Program-made: the position numbers and the translations under genes | DNA from: Phytopseudomonas daroniae | GTDB lineage: Bacteria; Pseudomonadota; Gammaproteobacteria; Pseudomonadales; Pseudomonadaceae | Length of the DNA stretch: 64,000 nucleotides | Assembly: GCF_004327285.1 (NCBI RefSeq) | Contig: NZ_QJUI01000002.1 | Span: 1-64,000, forward strand | Direction of reading: 5' to 3' | Shown here: piece after piece, positions 60,076-64,000 of the stretch | Layout: each line of letters starts with the position of its first letter | Position numbering within the stretch: the stretch's first letter is position 1 | Notes under the pieces: generated by a model | Database searches by the model: none | What the model saw: the letters and a program-made list of their open reading frames with translations, nothing else | Told to the model about the DNA's origin: nothing

Positions 60076-60100
60076 AAAAAAGCCCGCCACAAGGGCGGGC
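60076..60100 (-). terminator. Rho-independent terminator of dctA
   Basis: GCCCGCC (60082-60088) pairs with GGCGGGC (60094-60100) around a short loop; on the minus strand the stem is followed by TTTTTT. Confidence 0.88.
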
Positions 60101-60105
60101 CAGGT

Positions 60106-60129
60106 GACCTCCCCCTAGACGGGGAGGTC
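60106..60129 (-). other. Stem-loop just after dctA
   Basis: GACCTCCCC (60106-60114) pairs perfectly with GGGGAGGTC (60121-60129), 14 bases past the dctA stop and immediately before the terminator. It could protect the mRNA 3' end. No T run of its own. Confidence 0.55.
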
Positions 60130-60143
60130 GACGACATCTGCTG

Positions 60144-61472
60144 TCAGGAAACCTTGCCAGCAGCGTCGCCAGGGACAGTCACGATGTCCGGGCGACCACC
60201 GGAAGCCAGTTCGCGCTGCAGGGTGTCTTCGTCCAGCTCTTTACACCACTTGGCGACCACGATGGTGGCAACGCCGTTACCGATCAGGTTGGTCAGGGCG
60301 CGGGCTTCGGACATGAAGCGGTCGATACCCAGGATCAGCGCCAGGCCGGCGACCGGCAGGTGGCCGACAGCCGACAGCGTGGCGGCCAGGACGATGAAGC
60401 CACTACCGGTAACGCCCGCAGCACCTTTGGAGGCGACCAGCAGCACCAGCAGCAGGGTGATCTGGTGAGTGATATCCATCGGCGTATCGGTGGCCTGGGC
60501 GATGAATACCGCAGCCATGGTCAGGTAGATCGAGGTACCGTCGAGGTTGAAGGAGTAACCGGTAGGAATCACCAGGCCGACGACCGTCTTGTTGGCACCG
60601 AGTTTTTCCATCTTGGTCAGCATGCGTGGCAGGGCCGATTCGGACGACGAAGTACCCAGCACGATCATCAGTTCTTCGCGGATGTAACGGATCAGGCGCA
60701 GCACGCTGAAACCATGAGCGCGGGCGATACCACCGAGAACGACGAGCACGAAGAACACACAGGTGATGTAGAAGCAGATCATCAACTGACCGAGCTGCAC
60801 CAGCGAGCCGACACCGTACTGACCGATGGTGAAGGCCATGGCGCCGAAGGCACCGATGGGCGCGAGCTTCATGATCATGTTGATGATGCCGAACATCACG
60901 TGGGCGATACGATCGATGAACTCGAGTACCGGACGGCCGAACTCGCCCATGCGCTGCAGGGCGAAGGCGAAGATCACCGAGAAGAACAGTACCTGCAGGA
61001 TGTCGCCGTTGGCGAACGCACCGACCACAGTGGACGGGATCACGTTGAGCAGGAAGCCGATGGTGCTCTGCGCTTCACCCGCCTGGGCATAGGCCGCGAT
61101 TTTGCTGGCATCCAGCGTGCTCGGATCGATGTGCATGCCGGCGCCCGGCTGCACCACGTTGACCACGACCAGACCGATGATCAGGGCGATGGTGGAAACG
61201 ATCTCGAAGTACAACAGCGCGTAGCCGCCGGTTTTACCGACTGCCTTCATGTCCTGCATGCCGGCGATGCCACTAACGACGGTACAGAAGATGATGGGTG
61301 CGATGACCATCTTGATCAGCTTGACGAAGCCATCGCCGAGCGGTTTGAGGGCAACCCCCGTTTCCGGATAGAAGTGACCGAGAAGGATGCCCACGGTGAT
61401 GGCAAACAGCACCTGGACATAGAGCATTTTGTAGAACGGTTGACGGACAACGTCGTTCGTTGTGGCAGTCAT
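60144..61472 (-). CDS. dctA: C4-dicarboxylate transporter DctA
   Basis: A 442-residue inner-membrane cation symporter for succinate, malate and fumarate. It matches E. coli DctA throughout, for example [44 protein letters not shown] (in pieces), [20 protein letters not shown] (the serine-rich hairpin), and [21 protein letters not shown], with [23 protein letters not shown] near the end. Both re-entrant hairpins are intact. A sigma-54 promoter-like sequence lies upstream (61598-61613), as is usual for genes under DctB/DctD. Confidence 0.96.
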   Translation of the reverse strand: MTATTNDVVRQPFYKMLYVQVLFAITVGILLGHFYPETGVALKPLGDGFVKLIKMVIAPIIFCTVVSGIAGMQDMKAVGKTGGYALLYFEIVSTIALIIGLVVVNVVQPGAGMHIDPSTLDASKIAAYAQAGEAQSTIGFLLNVIPSTVVGAFANGDILQVLFFSVIFAFALQRMGEFGRPVLEFIDRIAHVMFGIINMIMKLAPIGAFGAMAFTIGQYGVGSLVQLGQLMICFYITCVFFVLVVLGGIARAHGFSVLRLIRYIREELMIVLGTSSSESALPRMLTKMEKLGANKTVVGLVIPTGYSFNLDGTSIYLTMAAVFIAQATDTPMDITHQITLLLVLLVASKGAAGVTGSGFIVLAATLSAVGHLPVAGLALILGIDRFMSEARALTNLIGNGVATIVVAKWCKELDEDTLQRELASGGRPDIVTVPGDAAGKVS

Positions 61473-61597
61473 GGTGAATCCTCATGGGCACGGAATGACA
61501 TCCTCGACGTCCGCACCACCTTTCTTGTTTAGGCGCTAACCCTCCTACCTGGAGGGATTTGTTATAGGCACGCTCATCGCGACCATGACGCTGCAAA

Positions 61598-61613
61598 AGC
61601 AAGCGCCATGCCA
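61598..61613 (-). promoter_or_regulatory. Sigma-54 (RpoN) promoter of dctA
   Basis: Minus strand TGGCATGGCGCTTGCT (61613 down to 61598) fits TGGCAC-N5-TTGCA: the GG and GC are exactly spaced and only the last base of the -24 and of the -12 boxes differ. It would give a leader of about 115 bases before the dctA ATG. Confidence 0.7.
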
Positions 61614-61665
61614 CACAAGAAATATTCGGATAAACCCTTTTAAATCAGTGTATTAAAATAGACAA

Positions 61666-61690
61666 AGACACTCCAGACGGAAGTGTCTGG
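61666..61690 (-). other. Mutually exclusive hairpins after phoQ
   Basis: AGACACT (61666-61672) can pair with AGTGTCT (61682-61688), or CCAGAC (61673-61678) with GTCTGG (61685-61690). On the minus strand the second is followed by TCTTTGTCTATTTT, so it may be the oprH-phoPQ terminator; it is also a plausible activator site for dctA. Confidence 0.4.
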
Positions 61691-61763
61691 CGGTTTTCCG
61701 CACGGCACCTCTGGCAACCGTGGCGGATTCCCCCCAACAGCGAAAGACAAGCCTGGACGTGTT

Positions 61764-63134
61764 CTAAATGCGTACCCGAAACGCCGCCCCACCCAGTTCG
61801 GACTCCTCGAGAAACAGCTCACCGTCGTAGCTCTCGATGATGTCCTTGACCACGGCGGTGCCGATGCCTTGCCCGGGATGCTGGGCATCCAGGCGTTCGC
61901 CACGACGCAGAATGCGCTCACGCTGATCGACTGGCACGCCGGGGCCGTCGTCTTCGACACACAGGTGACAGGCGCCGTTTTCGATACTGGCGGAAATCCG
62001 CACCTGGCCCAGGCACAGGCGGTAGGCGTTCTCCAGCAGGTTGCCCAGCAATTCGAGCAGCGCCGCGCGCTCCATGGGAATTTCCAGCCAGGGATCGAAC
62101 TGCCGTTGTACGGCTACCTGCTTGCCACGATAAACCTTGTCGAGTGCCTCGCAGAGGTTGTCCACCACTCGTACCAACGGCACCCGGTGACGCACCAGGC
62201 CGCTCTTGCGCAGGCTGGCGCGCTGCAACTGATAGCCGATCTGCTGACTCATGCGCTCGATCTGCCCCTGCAGGATCTGCGACTGCTCACGGCTTTCCGG
62301 CTGGGTCGCGATGACCTCGGCCGCCCCCTGCAATACGGAAAGTGGGGTTTTCAGGCTATGCGCCAGGTCGTCCAGGGAATGGCGATAACGCTCGCGCTGC
62401 TGGCGTTCGCTGTCCAGCAGGCGGTTCAGCGAGCCGGTCAGGCGCAGCAGTTCGCGGGGATGCTCATCACTCAGACGCTCGCGAGTGCCGCCCTCCACTT
62501 CGTCCAGCTCTTCGCGCAGCCCACGCAAACTGCGAAAACCCCAGGTCAGACCGAACCACAGTAGCCCGAGAAGCAATAACAGGGCGCCGCCGAGCCACAG
62601 ATAGAGCTGGCTCATGAAATCGTTGTACAGGGCCTGGGTATCGCTGGCCGGCTGCATGGTAACGATGCTGAAGGCCGCGTTCTGTCCGCGCAGCAGCTTG
62701 ATTTCCACGTCATAGATATAGAATTCGCGGCCCTGACGATCCGAGACTCGCAACAGCTCGTCACCGCGGCCGTCGTACCGCGGCAGGTAGGAGACGGAAA
62801 TGTCCCGCGCCGAGCGTGATTTCCAGACCAGGTGCCCGTCACGGTCATAAATGAAACCCAGCAGTTGCGCATCGGGAATATCGAATTCCTCGTCGGGCAA
62901 CTTGCTCGGCATCCGCAGCTTGCCATCGTCGGTACGGGCAGCGGAGATCAGCGTGCCAGCGTCAGCGGCCAGGCGTTTCTCGACGGATTTTTCCAGGGCA
63001 ATCAGAAAGGCGCCACGTAAAGCCGGCAGCAGTGCCAGCATGAACAGCACCGCAAGCACAGTGCTGCCAAGCATCAGACGCAGACGCAAGGAAGAAATCC
63101 AGCGGTCTCGCAATCGCCTGAAGCCTGACGTCAT
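61764..63134 (-). CDS. phoQ: Sensor histidine kinase PhoQ
   Basis: PhoQ senses divalent cations and cationic peptides and phosphorylates PhoP. The 456-residue protein has two membrane helices (about 17-42 and 185-207) enclosing a periplasmic sensor of about 140 residues rich in acidic side chains, a HAMP linker, the phospho-acceptor His in DDLAHSLKTPLSVLQ and the N box LLGNLLENAYRL with later G boxes (VEDDGPGV, GIGTAVV). The start overlaps the phoP stop (ATGA). Order oprH-phoP-phoQ matches P. aeruginosa. Confidence 0.95.
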   Translation of the reverse strand: MTSGFRRLRDRWISSLRLRLMLGSTVLAVLFMLALLPALRGAFLIALEKSVEKRLAADAGTLISAARTDDGKLRMPSKLPDEEFDIPDAQLLGFIYDRDGHLVWKSRSARDISVSYLPRYDGRGDELLRVSDRQGREFYIYDVEIKLLRGQNAAFSIVTMQPASDTQALYNDFMSQLYLWLGGALLLLLGLLWFGLTWGFRSLRGLREELDEVEGGTRERLSDEHPRELLRLTGSLNRLLDSERQQRERYRHSLDDLAHSLKTPLSVLQGAAEVIATQPESREQSQILQGQIERMSQQIGYQLQRASLRKSGLVRHRVPLVRVVDNLCEALDKVYRGKQVAVQRQFDPWLEIPMERAALLELLGNLLENAYRLCLGQVRISASIENGACHLCVEDDGPGVPVDQRERILRRGERLDAQHPGQGIGTAVVKDIIESYDGELFLEESELGGAAFRVRI

Positions 63135-63808
63135 CGGCAGCGCTCGGTAAACAGGTAGCCCTGACCACGCACCGTTTCGATGGGTTTGAAGCCGTTGCTG
63201 CTTTCCAGCTTGCGGCGCAGACGACCGACCAGTACCTCGATCACATTGGGATCGCGCTCGTCGTCATCGGGATAGAGTTGCTCGATCAGACGTTCCTTGG
63301 GCACCACTTGCTGGTGGTGGCGCATCAGGTATTCGAGAATGCGGTATTCGTAGGCGGTCAGGCCCATGCCGGCACCATCGATGAGCGCCTGCTTGCGGTT
63401 CATGTCCAGCAGCAATGGGCCAGCCTCGATGGTCGACTGAATGAAGCCGGAGGAACGGCGCAACAAGGCGTTGAGGCGTGCCTCCAGCTCTTCGAACTGG
63501 AATGGCTTGACCACATAGTCGTCGGCACCGGAGGCCAGGCCTTCGACCTTGTCCTGCCAGTTGCCACGGGCAGTGAGGATCAGAATGGGAAAGGTCTTGT
63601 CGCGGCTGCGTAGCTGGCGAATCAGATCCAGCCCGCTGATGCCCGGCAGGCCGAGATCGACCACGGCCAGATCATGGTGGTACTCATCGACGCGATACAG
63701 CGCCTCTTCGGCGTTGGCGACCGCGTCCACCACGTGGCCCTGCTCGCCGAGTCGGGTATAGAGATGATGACGCAGCAGCGCCTCATCCTCCACGACCAGC
63801 AATTTCAT
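63131..63808 (-). CDS. phoP: Response regulator PhoP
   Basis: A 225-residue OmpR-family regulator: receiver domain (about 1-115) with the acidic pocket VVEDEA, phospho-acceptor Asp51 in AVVDLGLPGISG, and KPFQFEELEARL; then a winged HTH (about 125-222) with LTAYEYRILEYLMRHHQQVV and RDPNVIEVLVGRLRRKL. I start at ATG 63808 (MKLLVVEDE), as in homologues; an upstream ATG in the repeat-rich leader is not conserved. It controls polymyxin and cation responses in Pseudomonas. Confidence 0.96.
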   Translation of the reverse strand: MKLLVVEDEALLRHHLYTRLGEQGHVVDAVANAEEALYRVDEYHHDLAVVDLGLPGISGLDLIRQLRSRDKTFPILILTARGNWQDKVEGLASGADDYVVKPFQFEELEARLNALLRRSSGFIQSTIEAGPLLLDMNRKQALIDGAGMGLTAYEYRILEYLMRHHQQVVPKERLIEQLYPDDDERDPNVIEVLVGRLRRKLESSNGFKPIETVRGQGYLFTERCR

Positions 63809-63828
63809 CGTTGCATGCCCTCCAACAT

Positions 63829-63924
63829 AAGCTTCAAGCCGCAAGCTTCAAGCGACAAGCGACAAGCCAGAAGCAACGGTGCTCGATTCGGCTTCAACCT
63901 ACAGCTTGAAGCTTGTTGTCGCTG
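63829..63924. repeat. CTTCAAGC-type repeats between oprH and phoP
   Basis: A run of GCTTCAAGCCGCAAGCTTC and CAAGCGACAAGCGACAAGCC (63831-63867) is followed about 36 bases later by the inverted ACAGCTTGAAGCTTGTTGTC (63901-63920). This is an intergenic repeat common in Pseudomonas; a short relative is near 45008-45045. Confidence 0.6.
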
Positions 63925-63934
63925 TTACCGGCTC

Positions 63935-63962
63935 GCATCGAGCGACTGGTGTCGCTCGATGC
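63935..63962 (-). terminator. Perfect 12-bp hairpin between oprH and phoP
   Basis: GCATCGAGCGAC (63935-63946) pairs with GTCGCTCGATGC (63951-63962) around TGGT, 18 bases past the oprH stop. With no T run it may attenuate rather than end transcription, setting oprH above phoPQ. Confidence 0.55.
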
Positions 63963-63979
63963 TGAGAGCGTACGGTGAT

Positions 63980-64000
63980 TTAGAACTTGTAGTTGGCACC
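63980..64000 (-). CDS. oprH: OprH-like outer-membrane protein, C-terminal end (partial)
   Basis: Only the last six codons and stop lie in the window: they read G-A-N-Y-K-F, then TAA. A terminal Phe after alternating residues is the outer-membrane beta-barrel signature. In P. aeruginosa oprH is the first gene of the oprH-phoP-phoQ operon and lies exactly here, so I assign it by position and ending. Confidence 0.6.
   Translation of the reverse strand, partial: GANYKF

Larger units (their letters stand above)
59898..60143. other. Intergenic stretch, accessory unit to dctA
   Basis: The part 59898-60075 carries no gene and should hold the regulator's promoter. The part from 60076 contains two stem-loops downstream of dctA. 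I found no repeat of the tRNA-Pro 3' end that would mark an island border. Confidence 0.35.
61473..61763. other. Region between dctA and phoQ
   Basis: 291 bases without a gene, containing the sigma-54-type promoter of dctA and the inverted repeats at 61666-61690 following phoQ. Confidence 0.4.

Noticed and set aside
50928..60143. A complete integrative island with att sites
   Set aside because: No integrase gene and no second copy of the tRNA 3' end were found before dctA, so I do not claim an intact island.
63829..63924. CTTCAAGC repeats as a CRISPR or tandem array
   Set aside because: The units are 8-14 bases, irregular and followed by an inverted copy, with no spacers. They fit a dispersed intergenic Pseudomonas repeat.
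63935..63962. Hairpin as a CRISPR repeat
   Set aside because: A single perfect inverted repeat with no regularly spaced direct copies. No CRISPR array is visible in the window.

Overview
The window is a high-GC gammaproteobacterial chromosome segment that I assign to Pseudomonas, by inference the P. mendocina/alcaligenes side of the genus. The evidence is gene content and order: murB-ptp-kdsB-lpxK-exbDB-comEC-lolEDC, sthA-nqrM-apbE-nqrFEDCBA, gap-mfd-nagZ-psrA-lexA-sulA-topA-fadA-fadB, uup-slt, cheV-yegS-moeA-moaB-mobA and a tRNA-Pro follow the order I recall for P. aeruginosa PA2977 to PA3031. The right end (dctA, phoQ, phoP and the last codons of an OprH-like barrel) matches a different P. 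aeruginosa neighbourhood, PA1183 to PA1178.

Layout. 1-10.6 kb is a minus-strand envelope block: peptidoglycan and KDO/lipid A precursors (murB, kdsB, lpxK), an ExbB/ExbD motor, the DNA-uptake channel ComEC and the lipoprotein exporter LolCDE. 10.7-12.3 kb is a short plus-strand group (PilZ protein, small secreted protein, glycerophosphodiesterase). 12.7-21.3 kb is a redox block: soluble transhydrogenase, then the complete NQR complex with its flavin transferase ApbE and maturation factor NqrM. 21.8-34.7 kb carries gap, mfd, nagZ, the fatty-acid regulator psrA with two overlapping self-operators, lexA-sulA behind two SOS boxes, and topA. 34.8-38.2 kb is fadBA. 38.9-50.8 kb holds housekeeping genes, including molybdenum cofactor genes.

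The accessory region lies between tRNA-Pro(CGG) (50928-51004) and dctA (60144). A tightly packed plus-strand unit encodes an MFS transporter, an outer-membrane porin, an internally deleted flavin amino-acid oxidase, an ornithine-cyclodeaminase-like protein, a secreted-enzyme-type serine hydrolase of the beta-lactamase/D-peptidase fold, an M19 dipeptidase and an M17 leucyl aminopeptidase. The last five reading frames are nearly all joined by ATGA overlaps. A convergent XRE-cupin regulator abuts the unit, and a TTTCC-N4-GGAAA palindrome occurs both in front of the MFS gene and in front of the regulator gene. I read this as a self-contained peptide (perhaps D-residue or cyclic peptide) uptake and breakdown system. 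It is the best candidate here for something undescribed; its substrate is unknown.

Mobile and repeat DNA: a 138-bp MITE-like element sits in the loop of a terminator hairpin, with 6-bp target duplications (7270-7407). A 268-bp element has TA ends (38517-38784). The two share an internal module. Three families of small palindromic intergenic repeats are also present. I saw no CRISPR array, rRNA, transposase gene or intact prophage.
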